This document shows, in pieces, positions 1 to 12,655 of a DNA stretch of 64,000 bases. This DNA is from Dermatophagoides farinae (taxonomy: Eukaryota > Arthropoda > Arachnida > Sarcoptiformes > Pyroglyphidae): positions 1,240,001 through 1,304,000 of the forward strand of contig NC_134681.1 of assembly GCF_024713945.1 (NCBI RefSeq), written 5' to 3'. Below the pieces are notes generated by a model. It saw nothing but the letters and a program-made list of their open reading frames with translations. It was not told where the DNA came from and made no database searches. The stretch's first letter is position 1. Each line of letters starts with the position of its first letter. A program made the translations under genes and the position numbers.

Positions 1-1237
1 ATACGACAACAGCAGCAGCATATGCTACTGAAGAATTGTTGAATATGGATGAAAAATCATCGGCTGCTGCATTCAATTATGCTGAAACATCACAAAAAGC
101 CATTGAATCGGCCAAATATTTTGGAAGTAAATAAATACATTGTTTTTTTTCTTAATTTTTCTTTTGATTAATTAATAATTTCTTTTTTTTTCAATATCAC
201 GTCATTAGATTTCATTGCAAATGTAGCAAGTAAAGCTGGACAAACAGTAACGGCAACAGCAAAACAATTGAAAAGTACAGTGGAAAATGTTGGCCTAATG
301 CAAGATTTTACCAAAGAACAGCAAGAATTTATTAAAGAACATGGTGGTAAAACTGATTTGGCTGAACCACCATGGATTGGTTGTGATGATGAAGAAAAAG
401 TTAAAGTGGAAATATTAAGCCTTTCACAGGATAAACGAAATTTTGTTCGTAGTCCACCGGCTGGTGTTGAATTTCCATTCGATATGAATGATTCGTATCC
501 GGTTGCATTGGCATTATTACGTGAAGATCCTGAGCTTGCTAAAATGCGATACGAAATTGTTCCTAAATTGTAAATGAATTTTTTTTTGCCAAATTTTAAT
601 CTTTTTTCTTATTTAAAAAAAAATCCATTTTTTTTTTCTCACACAGAGTAAATGAGGAAACATTTTGGAAAAATTATTTCTATCGTGTATCGCTCATTAA
701 ACAGGATCCAAATCTTGCCAGTAATAATTTGGGAATTGGAAATAATGGTAGTGGTGGTGGTGGCGGTGGTGGTACTGGTAAAGCATCTGGTTGGGGTTCA
801 TCAAAATCATCATCATCTGAAGGACCGGATGATCCAAATGATCAAATTGAAACGATGGGCGAAACTGAATTTATTTCGGATACATTCCAAAATTCCAATA
901 TATCGGTTGATGATGTACGCCAAGATATGTATAAACTTGGCATTCATACCAATGATGGTATTTAAATACAAAAAAAAAAAATATATGATGATAATATTCA
1001 AAACCAAATATTTCATTCATTTAGAACATATTTATTTATTTGCACCTTTTTTTTGTTTTCTTTTTTTTTTGTTTTTTTGTTTTTTTTTTCATTCAACCTC
1101 TTCAACAAATATTTATAGACATTGATGAAGAACTAGCTAAAGATTTGCAAGAATTTGATTTTGTTTCCAATAATGAAACCGGAAAAGTTGATGATGACGA
1201 AATCAACAGGGAGCTTGCCAATTTCGATATTAAATAA
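1..1237 (+). CDS. SYAP1: SYAP1/SAP47-like BSD-domain protein (5' partial)
   Basis: Exons 1-126 (partial), 209-569, 647-957 and 1119-1237 join in phase to give 304 residues and end in TAA; the start lies left of the window. Visible residues about 95-178 form a BSD domain: an EPPWIG segment, then DEEKVKVEILSLSQDKRNF, a PPAGVEFPFD stretch, and FWKNYFYRVSLIKQ, the hallmark aromatic end of BSD. A Gly-rich linker and an acidic tail (DVRQDMYKLG, then IDEELAKDLQEF) follow, as in synapse-associated protein 1/SAP47. Family members are cytoplasmic and act in Akt/TORC2 signalling and at synapses (established knowledge). The introns are 77-161 nt with pyrimidine-rich acceptors. AATAAA overlaps the stop codon and recurs just after it, so the 3' UTR is probably short. 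Confidence 0.9.
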
Positions 1238-1297
1238 AATAAAAAAACCCCAATATTTTCAATCGATGTGACCAAAAACAAAGAAGACCACATACAC

Positions 1298-1339
<42 letters not shown>

Positions 1340-2833
1340 AGACACATCTTATATCACAAACATAAATACCTGGTCTATACAGAATATCATCACGCACACA
1401 CACACACACACACAGCTACCACCACCAATGTTATATGCACGATATAAATATGTAGTGAACGTAAATTTTCATTTTTTTCCCTATTTAAAACATTCATTTT
1501 ATGGAATTTAAATTCTGAAAAATGAAAAATGACACAAACACAAAAAAATTCAAGCAATAATAACTTATATACACACTCACACACACACACACACACACAC
1601 ATGAATATCTGTTATTAGATTTATTGTTGTTCAAACTTTTTCTCTTCTTCCTAATAGTTATTCTGATTGATTATTATCATCATCATCATCATTCTCGTGT
1701 AAACTGTTTTTTTCCTTCCTATATTTTTTTTTCCCCACTACTACTATATATTGTCTATTTGCTTTTTCTTTTTTCTGTTTCTGTCATTGTTATAAATAAT
1801 ATTGATTTGATATTCATTAATAATCGATTGATTGATTGATTGATTGATTTTATTTCCTTTTGAATTACCAAGAATTTTTGAATAAATTAATTTGGCATGA
1901 ATTTTTCTTCTTTTTTTTGTTGTTATAACATTTTTGGTGAATGAACAAAACAAAAAAAAAAAAACAAAACGAAACACGTTGTTGTAAACGTAAATAGCCA
2001 TACACACACACACACACACAGATACACAAAAATACATTATGCTCATCATTTATTTATTTATATGGATTGATCCATAATTCATTCATGTTATAAATATAAA
2101 ATACATCTGAAAACCCAATAGACACACAACACACATACTGGCTACTCTTATTTCAATTTAAATATCAGATTTTATATAGGACAACAAAAAAAAAAGAAAA
2201 TGAAAATAGCCACCAATTGTCATCATACATCATCATTTTTCTGCTGTTTTTTCCGTTTTTTTTTTCACCACCAAATCATAATAATATTTTCTGTTTTCTT
2301 TTCTTGTTTTTTTTTGTTTGATTCAAGAAATTTGTAAAAGAAAACGAACCATCCAACAAATGTCTTGTAATGTGTATGTGTCCTTTTCATTTATTTAAAA
2401 TTTATATTTACTTTTTCTTCTTTCAGTTCTTCCAACAACAACAACAACAACAACAAAAATGCTTATTATCATCACTTTCACTTATCAATGATCAACTGAT
2501 GCTTATGTTTTGAAAAATAAAACAAAACAGAAAAATTTTACACACACAAACGCACACATATTCACAATTATACAGTTGTGTAATTCATTCATTCATTCAC
2601 ATATTTATAGCCATTGCTGAACATTCATAATATATATATTAAAAGATTAAAATTACATTGTAAGTTAAAATTTTTTTCGTTGATTTATTTAAATTTCAAA
2701 TTACAAATGATTTTGCAAAAAAAAAAAAAAATAATTATCAAATGATTGAAATGAATGAATGAATATCAATAAAAAGTTTTTTTTTGTTGTTCTCTTTGTT
2801 TATTTATTGATTGAATTTTTTTTTCTTTTTTTA
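1238..2833. other. Intergenic region between SYAP1 and the unknown coiled-coil gene
   Basis: No ORF here looks coding. The stretch holds (CA)n runs at about 1305-1334, 1393-1414 and 1574-1600, a CAT run near 1678, a (TTGA)n run near 1826-1848, a further CA run near 2002-2020, and poly(T)/poly(A) tracts. It separates the 3' ends of two convergent genes. Confidence 0.7.
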
Positions 2834-5532
2834 TTAGAAATATGTACTTCTCATTCCTGTTGTCAATTGTTGTTGTTGTTGATGATGATGATCTAATGAT
2901 AATGAATTTGATGTTGAATGATGTTGTCGCCATATATTCATTTTTGTTTGTCTACTATTCGGTGTTTGTGGTGATGTTGGTGTTTTTAAATCTTGTTCCA
3001 TTGTTGAATCTTCACGTGAATATGATCGTACTAATTTTATACGATTATTACGGTTATTATTTACACCTGATAATGGTGTATGATCCAATGATTGTTGTTG
3101 TTGTTGATTCGGATGTAATGATTGTTGTTTGTTTAGATTGTGTTTGTTCATATATTGTAGATCCAATGATTTTGCCGGTATTCGGCTTCCAGTATCGACA
3201 ACAGCAACTTTTTGTTGTTGCTGCTGTTGTTGTTGTTGTTTCATCTGTTGTTTCATTTTTTGTCGTCGAATATCTTGTTTAAAATATCGTAATTTTTCAA
3301 TCAATTTTTCACTATCTGAATCTGAATAATTGCTTGGTGATGGAGATTTTTGTATATCGCCTATTGGATTATCCGGTACAAGTAATTTTTGTTGTTTTGA
3401 TGTATTATCCAATTTAATTGGTTCAATTTTCATTGGATTTTTCGTTGTATTATTGTTTGTTGTAGTTTGGGTGGTTGGATGTTTTTTTGTTTCAATAATT
3501 CGAATAAATTGTGGCCGATATGTTGTACGATTTTCTTTATTACCATCATTCATAATATTTACCATTGCCGTTGATTGTTTGATTGATTTGACATTTTCGT
3601 TATTTTTCGTTATAGCTGTAGTGGATTTTTTCGTACCAATCAATTCGGGAATTTTTGTTGCCATATTGTTTACTTTATGCTGTGCTGTACTAGAACTAAA
3701 TCAAAATGAAAGAGAGAAAAAAAAATAGAAAATTAGATCCAGTTATATTTTATTTGTAATTTCATTACCAATTAGTTTTTGTCTTGCTTGCATTGGTCAG
3801 CTGATGTTGTTGTTGTTTTTGTTGTTGTTGTGGTTGTTGTGATTGTTGTGATTGTTTCATCTCAAATCGATCTTTTTTATCCATTATTTCTTTAGTTTTA
3901 TTCTCCCAAAAATCTTGATAGCAACGAAATTTTTTCGTATTATTCAAATTATTCAATTCTTTTTCTCTTTGTTTCTGTTCAGGTGATGCTGAACTACGTC
4001 TTATATGGCTAAGATAATCAACACGTAATGATTGATCATTCATTGAATTGGCTGCCTGTTCAGCCCAACCAATCGATTTGGATTTGACCATTGTTTTTTT
4101 ATTTTTAATTTTATTCAATTCTTCTTTAGACATGAGTGGTTTTTCACGAATATCGACAGGGAAAAAAATCTGTTTAAATGCATCCTGTGATTTAGCCACT
4201 TTGGATGGTGCTAATAAATGATCTTCCGGTTCATCACCACCATTGCCACCATTATTATTATCATCATCAACTTCGGTTTGTAGAAGACTACATTTATCCG
4301 GATCAATTTCCGAACTAAGATCATTATTCTGACTTGTAGTTGTACTGTCCTCTTCAAAACTAGCCATACTAATATTTTCATCGAAAAAAAGTTGCTGTTC
4401 GGATTTATATTTTCGTATCTCTTTTGGACTATTCTCAGCCGTCATTATTGTTGGCGATGTTGGTTCCGATTGTTCATCACCATTATTAGTTTTAGATTTT
4501 TTTGCACCAAAACGTAATGGAGATAATGAATGATTACGGCGAACTTTTGAACGATTTGAATATCGATTTAGGCTTAGATTTGATGTTCGTTGTGGCTGTT
4601 GTTTACCATGTTGTAATTGATTATGATTAATGCTTAACAAATCCATTGTATTGAGTGATGAAAATGATTTTGACATTGCACCTTTGTGCATTTTATTCGA
4701 CGGTATTTCAAACAAAACACGTTCAATACGTCTACGTCGTTCTTCGGGTGTTTCAAAACGACGTTTCGGTGATGATGGCTGTTTTGGTGATGATTCGGCT
4801 GCCGTCGATATGATTGGATTATTATTCTGATCAACTATGTGAAAATTGTGTTATTTTAAATTTTGTCAGATTTTTTTTTTATTTGGCTAGAAACTTACCT
4901 TTTTTACTTTCTTCATTGTCTTTTTGACTACTTTTAGGCGTTGAAAGTAAATCAATACATTTGTTCAATGTATTCGGATCAATGGCAACATTATTACGAA
5001 CTTTACTTAACATTGATTCAATCTGTACGGTGGTCGGTGATTCCGGTATTCGTGTCAGTACCATATTTGATGTTGATGCCGATGTACGAACACGTGGTGT
5101 TAATTTTAATGTTCGACATGGTTTTGTTGACGATGATGTTGTTGTTGGTGATGATACATCACCTGAATCAATTGGATTATTATTCGAATCTAAACATGTG
5201 GATTCGGTTATCGGTTTGAATGCAGAATTTGTAGATGTAATAAATTGTTTATCGGTAACAGAATTTTTATCATTCACATCACCATCATCATCGTTATTAT
5301 TATTATCAATATTTTTTACTGTTATATCCAAGGTATTTGTCGTTGTATTTTTAGTGAAATTTTGTATTTCTTCAATTATCATATTACGTTGTCGAATAAG
5401 TTCGGCCATACGTTCATCGATTTCTTCCAATTCATGTTCATGTCTTTTAAGCATTTGATCACGTTCTTCACGTAGAATATTTTCATTTTGTTGATTTATC
5501 AATAATTTTTGTAAATAAGTTTCCATATTCAT
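2834..5532 (-). CDS. Unrecognised 853-aa coiled-coil, low-complexity protein
   Basis: Three exons on the minus strand (5532-4899, 4834-3769, 3695-2834) join in perfect phase to 853 residues. The start is the first ATG (MNMETYLQKL), in the context CACAATG. Residues 1-60 are a heptad-like, highly charged coiled coil (EERDQMLKRHEHELEEIDERMAELIRQRN). Exon 2 opens with an Arg-rich SPKRRFETPEERRRRIERVLFEIP segment. Later come a conserved-looking block, KKTMVKSKSIGWAEQAANS, then RCYQDFWENKTKEIMDKKDRF, and a second charged helix (SEKLIEKLRYFKQDIRRQKMKQQ) running into polyGln. The remainder is Ser/Thr/Asn-rich. No enzymatic motif, signal peptide or membrane segment is visible. A cytoskeletal or scaffold role is possible but is only a guess from composition. 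I do not recognise the family. Confidence 0.7.
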
Positions 5533-8500
5533 TGTGTTTGTATTATTGCTGCATTCGATTATTGTTGAATTAAATAACGTTTGCTAAATAAGAATCACAA
5601 ATTCAAAATGACGAAAATAAACGAATTGATGACACTGGATTAAAAATGAATTGAAATTATATCACAAGAAAAGACAATAATAATAATGAATGATGATGAT
5701 AAAAAGCATGAATCATAACAACAACAACAACAACATCATCATCATTTATATTAATGTACCGTATTTTATCATCAGAAAGTATTATTTTTCTTTCACAAGA
5801 TCTAAAGCCAAATTTTTTTTTTCTCTCTCTCTCTCTCTCTCTCTTCGTATCGATAAAACAATACGCATCAAGTTTTTTTTTCTTCTTAAAGATTCTATAT
5901 CTATCTATCCATACATACATATGGACAAAATATGAAGAATAAAAAAGAAAAAGAAATCGTATATATTAATAAGAATCAAGGCTATATTGGAATCGTAGAA
6001 TGAGAGAAAAAGAGAGAGAAAAAAATGAGAGGATAACTGCGACAACATGAATTGCATTTGTATGAATTGAATTTATTTTCATTTACTTGTTTTAATTCTT
6101 TGAATTCAAAATCCAACCATAAGCCACCGCACACACACACACACACACATTTACATACAGACATCAAAGCCAAAAAAGACATAAGATTTCGGTTATTTTA
6201 CCATTTTTACATATACCCGATATATTGGTATGAATTTTTTTTTCTATTCGCTTTCTCTTGTTTGAAATTCCAATAGTTTGCAAGGTGCATTTAGTTTAGT
6301 TGAGGCAGCATTTTTTGTATTGCCAATGTTAACGAATTTTGTTGCTCGCAACACTTTCAATGAACAAAAAAAAAAAATTTGTAATTGCCAATGTTGACTC
6401 GTGTAAACGCACCTTATGTCTTTGTGTGTGTGTGTGTGTGTGCGTGTTTATGTTTGTTTGTGTATGTATATGGGATTGAATATGGTTTAACCTTATGGTG
6501 AATGAATGAATGAATGAATGGATTAACCAGAAATCGTTTTTATTTTTCTTTTTCTTTTTTTGTCATAAGAAAATAAATGAAATTGCCAATTTCAATTCAT
6601 AAACATTTACGGCAATTGTTTGGCAATGGATGAAAATGTCGAAGAATATAATAATGACAATCATCATCATCATCATCATATATAAAATAGATAGATTTGT
6701 CGACATTGTTGAAATGTCTGGAAAAGAAAAAAAAGAAAACAAACAAAAAAAATTGTCGCCTTCATCATCAAAAGATTCTTATAAAGATGATGATGAGTTG
6801 TAAGGAAAAAAAACGAAAAAAACCTTAGAATCATATTTATAATAATAACTAGAGCTTGAATATAATTGTTGCCATGATCACATCAACATGAAATAAATCC
6901 ATCCATTTTAAACGATTAATGGCTATATTCGTTAGGTCGAAGCCTGCGACATATCAAATTGAAGAAGAAAAAAAAAAACATTCTGTTTCAGAAATCTTTT
7001 TTAATTTGAAATCCAGCTGTTGAGAAGAGAAAAAAAAACTTTTTTTTCTCTTTTAATTATCATTTTCAAGAATTCCAGAACAAAATTAGTAAGACAGACA
7101 GACAGACAGAGAATTAAAAAAAAAGAAATTAATGAATGGGATCAAATAATATATTTTTGTTGTTGTTGTTGTTGTTTTCTATCGATAATTGGCAATTCTA
7201 GATTTTCTACATTCAACATTCTATTTAGAATATTCGATTTGTGTATGTGGGTGTTCTAATTCAGACAAGAAAAAAAAAATACAAGATATGATGATGAACA
7301 TTAATTAGAAAAATTCGTAATTCCCAAAATGTGAATGATTGGTGATTATAATTCCGAAATGATGTTCGTCAATCAATTTCTTTTAGTATTTAACGAACGT
7401 GAGTTTCCCTCCCCCTCGAGGTCAATTGCTTCTGTCCAAGGCTTCCGGCATAGACCTAAATCCTTGTGCATGATGTACACTAATGTCGGCTTGTAAGCGA
7501 AAATAAAATTACAAGCGATACAGAATAACGAGCTGAACAAACTATAGAAATTCTTTTCTATATATAGATACGTTGACGTCAATTGGAAAATGGTTTTCAC
7601 TTCTTGACGATGATTATGATTCATACCCATTCATTGGATGGATATAAAGTTTGGAAAAATAGAGAAAAAAAAATTGGAAAAAAATGGCACACAAACACAC
7701 AAATGTGCACATTGAAAAAAAAAACCATTTTCATTGCTTTTTTTTCATTAGCTATTTGAATTTTTTGTTTTGTTTTGTTTTGTTTTTCTTTTTTGAATTC
7801 TTGCCAAACACACAAATTTCATCATAATCATCGTCAGAATTCGAAACCAAATGAAACAAAACAAAACAAAACAAAATATATTCATCGATGATAATTTCGA
7901 GACAACAATGACGATGACGACGACGACGACGACGACGGCTACGATGATAACGATGACGAAAATAACATCCCAAAAACATTATTCATATTCATAGTTATTC
8001 ATTATGGATTGAGAATTGTTGTTTATGAAATGTGAATGATCGCATTAAATGCAACCATCAACCAACAACAACAATGAAAAAAAAAATTTATTATCACTAA
8101 AATAAATGAATGAGAGAAAAAAAGGAAAAAAAATTCCTGCCAATTTTTTACTTCTTTTTTTTCTCTATATTACACACCCACATATTCATTCATTCACTTA
8201 ATCAGGTAATAACATCATTTAGGACAATTTCTTTGCTCAAATTTTATCATTTCATATATCAGAACGAATTGTTTGTCGCGCTTTGTTGCGTTGACATTTA
8301 GAGGATAATGACATTATATCCTGGATTCTATCATCATCATCATCATCATGAACATTAAATTTTTAAATATAGAATACGGAAGAATTGATTCCCAATTCCA
8401 AGCCCAACTCAACTGTTGAGTACAACTTTTTTTTCTGGAATTTTTTTATGGAATGAATCGCTGATTTTTGTTTTTGCTTTGTTTGTCTATTCATCTATAT

Positions 8501-9801
8501 AATATAAACAAAAGAAAAACTAGGAATTAGGAAAAAAATTATGATTCATTCATTTTCATACTTTTTTTTCTTGTATTTGATTGGAATCAAATCTCAGACA
8601 GGCAAACAAACAAACAAACAAACAAAGGGTACTTTGTTTGAGCACATCATCATCCATATGCCATATATATTCTTAATTCTTAATATATTTTGGCATATGG
8701 ATATGTCAGATCATCAAATGTGTAAAAATAAATAAAAACATCTGTGTGTATGTATCATGTCAATGTTTGTGTGTGTGTGTATGTGTGTATGTGCATGATT
8801 TGAATTGTTTTTATTTTTAATGTTTTTATTTTTTTGTTTGCACTCAAGGAAGTTTATATTGATGATGATGATTAAAAAGTAAGTGAAAAAAAGACGAATT
8901 TTTCGTTCTTTTATATATTTTTTTTTTTTTTGGTGAAATTTGCCAATTTTTTTTCGATGAAAATAATTAGAAAAAAAGTGGATAACATGGCCTCATTTTA
9001 CATCATTTTCATCATCATCATCATCATCATCAAACGATAGAGTGATGTAACCATCATCCACATACACACACACACACACACACACACGCCCACTCAAGAA
9101 TGACAAACAAGAAAATTTCTTCATTTTTTTTTATTCGAGCAATAGCCTTAAAGAAGCAACCGAGAAAAAAAAAAGTTCATCGCCACATAGCCGAAAGTTT
9201 ATTCTTTTTCTTTTTCTTTTTCATTTCATTCATTCTTTCACTGTAGAATATATGTAATTTAATCACTTCCTTGTTATTTTTATTACAATAGGGTGTGTGT
9301 ATGTGTGTGTGTTTGAATCAAACATTAACAGAATCAAAAAAAAAACAAGAATTAAATGAACAAAAAAAAAGAAAAATGGATGGATTATTTCACGATTCTT
9401 TTGTTGGAAGAATGACGAGAAAAATATTTCCGGTTTCTAAAGATGATGATGATGCGTTGCTGAGTAGAATCAGAATGAGAATATGAAGATTGAAAGAGAA
9501 AATTTATTATCATCATTCAGATCAATGTACACAGCAAGACAATTGTTCTGTGTTTCTGTATTTCTTTTTTTTCTGGTAAAATAGTCATCATGGATGATGA
9601 TGGTGATGTTGATGGACTCGATACTCGCACTCTATGCTCTTCTATTTAGTATTTTTTTTTAAATGTGTGCATGTGTGTGTGTGTGTGTCTGCGCTTGAAT
9701 GTTTCATTCAATTTTTTTTTGCTTTTGAAAAAATTCTTCGATTCATTACATTATATTATATGTATAAATAAAATAACCATATATCCAACAAGTGATTGAC
9801 G

Positions 9802-9833
<32 letters not shown>

Positions 9834-10140
9834 ATCACTTGGGAAGAAAAAGAGGAGGAGGAGGACAACAATTCTGTTTGAATTTTCTTTTTTTTTGTGC
9901 GTGTGTGTGTGTGTATATATATTGGAAAAAAAAACTGTTTATAAACAAACAAATTTTATTTTTGTGTAATATAAAAACTGGTTTGCACTAGATGAATTCA
10001 TCTTTATTCATGGAATGAATGAACCGAGTGAACCGATTGAAATGATCATTTAAGAATTTGTTCATTTTATTTTCTGATTACATTGATTTGAAATTAAAAA
10101 ATTTCTTTCGTTTGTTTGTTTGTTTGTTCGTTTATGGAAA
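5533..10140. other. Non-coding 4.6 kb between divergent genes
   Basis: This interval separates the start codons of a minus-strand and a plus-strand gene, so it should hold both promoters and 5' UTRs. Visible content: (CT)n at 5823-5844, a TATCGATA motif at 5848-5855 and another near 7180, CA/TG runs near 6130, 6423, 8770, 9065 and 9300, a (GACGAC)n run near 7911-7937, (CAA)n at about 9803-9831 and GGA repeats near 9853. An inverted-repeat element lies at 6282-6415. A compositionally distinct patch lies near 7395-7510. No convincing exon was found. Confidence 0.6.
6282..6415. repeat. Possible short inverted-repeat element (MITE-like)
   Basis: The left end AAGGTGCATTTAG and the reverse complement of the right end, AAGGTGCGTTTAC, match at 11 of 13 positions. 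Inside, ATTGCCAATGTT occurs twice in direct orientation (about 6319 and 6384), and GTTGC-TC-GCAAC forms a small palindrome. No target-site duplication is obvious, so the transposon interpretation is tentative. Confidence 0.35.
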
Positions 10141-12480
10141 ATGATGGAATCACGAAGTAATCTAAAAAATAATCAACGTCCATATTTATTAACACCAAAT
10201 AATAATAATCATGATGATGCTGATGATGATGATGTTTGTACCGGATCATCGACAAGAAAATGTTCATTAAAAAATTTGAAAAAATTTTCATCAAATTCAT
10301 CATCATCATCATCATCGGTTATAAAACGTTCAAAATCATTACATGAAACAAAATCAAATGGACATCATCGATCAATAATGATGAAAAATCATCAATCACA
10401 ACAACAAGAACAACAAATGAAGATTAATTGTCGAAAATATCCAATAATAACCACTAATAATAATCAAAATATCAATCTAACAATAAATGGTCATCATGAT
10501 GAAGAAAATCAATTTGAAGAACAATCATTGAATTCGGTTAAAAAATTTGTACGAACAAATAATTTATCATCAAATCATCATGGCAAACAACAGCCAACGT
10601 CAAAAAAGATGACAACAAAAACAACAACAGGAAATCATCGTACGGCTACACGTACACAATCATTTAATAATAATCATGATCTACATGGTAGTTTTAGTTC
10701 CGGTACTAGCCTCGTAAGTTCCGGATCAGCTATATTTGGTGAAAATAATTTATATCATCAGATGAGCCGTTTATCACTACAACAGGATAATAATAGTAGC
10801 AGTAATAATAGTATAACAACCACTCCGGCTACTTATAATGGTTATAATGATTTACATGAAATTGAATCAATTTTTCTTAATTGTGGTCGAAAATCCAAAT
10901 CAATCAAAATAACAAATAATGATGATGGATTTAATAATAATCGTGATTATAATATTAATTTTGATGGTGATCAAGATGTTTATGGTGATGTTCATAGTGA
11001 TGATAGTGATGACATTAATAGTGATGATGATGATGATAATAATTTTTATGGCCAAAATTTGATTACCAATAATAAACCAACAACATCATTATCATCATCA
11101 TCATCATCATGGTCTAAAATGTCTATACATCGTACTGGATCGTTAAAACAACAGACAACTGATCAGACAATAATTGGTTATGGAAAATCAATGGATAAAA
11201 AACGATTTAAATCAAAACGTAATAAAAATGGTAAAATACCATATAATCATCGTTTTTATTTAATTAAACAGCAAAATTATCCACCATTATATCTGGATAA
11301 TAGCTGTAATCGTAAAAGAATCTATCGCATCATTATATTAGGCTATCCAAATGTTGGAAAATCATCATTGATCAAACAATTCCGTGTGCATTTACAGCAA
11401 ACATCTGAAACTAGTTCATTTAATCCAGCTAATTGTAATGAAATGAATGATAATTTGAATTTATTCATACATTTTCTTGAATTGGATTCAATGATTGAAT
11501 TCGATATGAATAATGATTATAATTGTGCTTATCATTCACAACGAATATTAAAATCACAACATCAACAACAGCGACAATCATCGATTATAATTGATTATCT
11601 ACCTGATGTTTATCTTATTATGTTCAGTGTTAATGACAGGTTTGTCATCGCACAATCTTATCTTTTTATTGTTTAAATAATCATTACATCATTAATCAAT
11701 TAATTCATAATTCTATTTCATTAATAGAGAATCATTTAATCATGTACGAAAAGCATTAATCGATATACAACGTTGGGATGATGTTGAGAATAAAATAATC
11801 ATCATTGTTGCAAATAAATGTGATCTAGAAAGATCTAGATGTGTAAATCGTAAAGGTAAGAACTAAGGTAACAACAATTATATGATTCTTGCATTAATTG
11901 TTCTGATTTCTGATAATTAATTGCAACAAATTTTAATAAACAGAGGCACGAGAATTAGCAACAGAAAATAATTGTAAATATATCGAAATTAGTTGTACAA
12001 TATCACATAATATTGATACATTATTGGAGGGTATTGGTGCACAAATTACACTTAAAAATGAACAAGAATTTAACCATAATCAACAACATCATCAAAATCA
12101 TCATCATAATCACAATAACAGTAACTATCCACAGCAGCAGCAACAACAAAACCGAATAGGTAATTGACTTTTAAAAAAAAAATTTCTATTTTTAGAATTT
12201 ATTCATTTTGTATGTTTGTTTGTTTTTTTTTTTTTTTTTGCTTGCCACTTTAGAAATCAAAAATAATGAACCGATCAACAATCATTATCATCATCATGAT
12301 GAACATTATCATCGTCAACATCATCATGCAAATCAAATAAATCACAACGATTCAATATTACGCATTACAAATGGTAAATCATCTGTGGGATTAAAACGAC
12401 GTGAAAGTTTTCTAAAAAGAATTCTACGTAAAGCAGCCATGTCGAAATCAAAATCTTGTGACAATTTACATGTTCTATGA
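10141..12480 (+). CDS. RGK-family (Rad/Gem/Rem-like) small GTPase with long N-terminal extension
   Basis: Exons 10141-11639, 11728-11855, 11944-12159 and 12254-12480 join in phase to 689 residues; the start is the MMESRSN methionine. The G domain begins near residue 390. Its P-loop is GYPNVGKSSLIKQF (GxxxxGKS at 401), G4 is NKCD (529-532) and G5 is EISCTISHN. The usual DTAG G3 motif is missing, as in RGK proteins, which carry a DxWE-like replacement; here the region reads LELDSMIEFD. The last residues, KSKSCDNLHVL, match the RGK C-terminal signature, preceded by a basic stretch (LKRILRKAAM). RGK proteins inhibit voltage-gated calcium channels and remodel the cytoskeleton at the plasma membrane (family knowledge). 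The first 390 residues are Asn/Ser/His/Asp-rich low complexity, and a His/Gln-rich insert separates the G domain from the tail. AATAAA near 12561 may serve as its poly(A) signal. Confidence 0.88.
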
Positions 12481-12655
12481 AACAGCAGCAGCAGCAACAG
12501 CAACAACAATTTCAACTTGTTGTTGTTATTTTTGTCAAAGAAAGAAAGAAAGAAAGAAAGAATAAAAAACACATTTGTAAAATTTTGAAATAATAAAAAA
12601 AAAGTTTTAATTTTGACTAAGAAAAAAGAACAAAAATTTAATTTTGAATTAAATT
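12481..12655. other. Short tail-to-tail spacer
   Basis: Only 175 bases separate the stop codons of the convergent GTPase and MRRF genes. The spacer starts with CAG/CAA repeats, has a (GAAA)n run near 12537-12561 and AATAAA motifs on the plus strand. The two 3' UTRs probably overlap. Confidence 0.6.

Noticed and set aside
1305-1600. Spaced CA-repeat blocks resembling a repeat array (CRISPR-like spacing)
   Set aside because: Dinucleotide microsatellites with variable length; the genome is eukaryotic and there are no cas genes.
7373-7630. Minus-strand ORF of 85 codons as a gene
   Set aside because: No splice partners or recognised family; kept only as a compositional oddity in the findings.
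9379-9486. Short ORF MDGLFHDSFVGRMTRKIFPVSKDDDD on the plus strand
   Set aside because: It looks less repetitive than its surroundings, but has only 36 codons, no in-frame donor to join the GTPase gene downstream and no recognised similarity.
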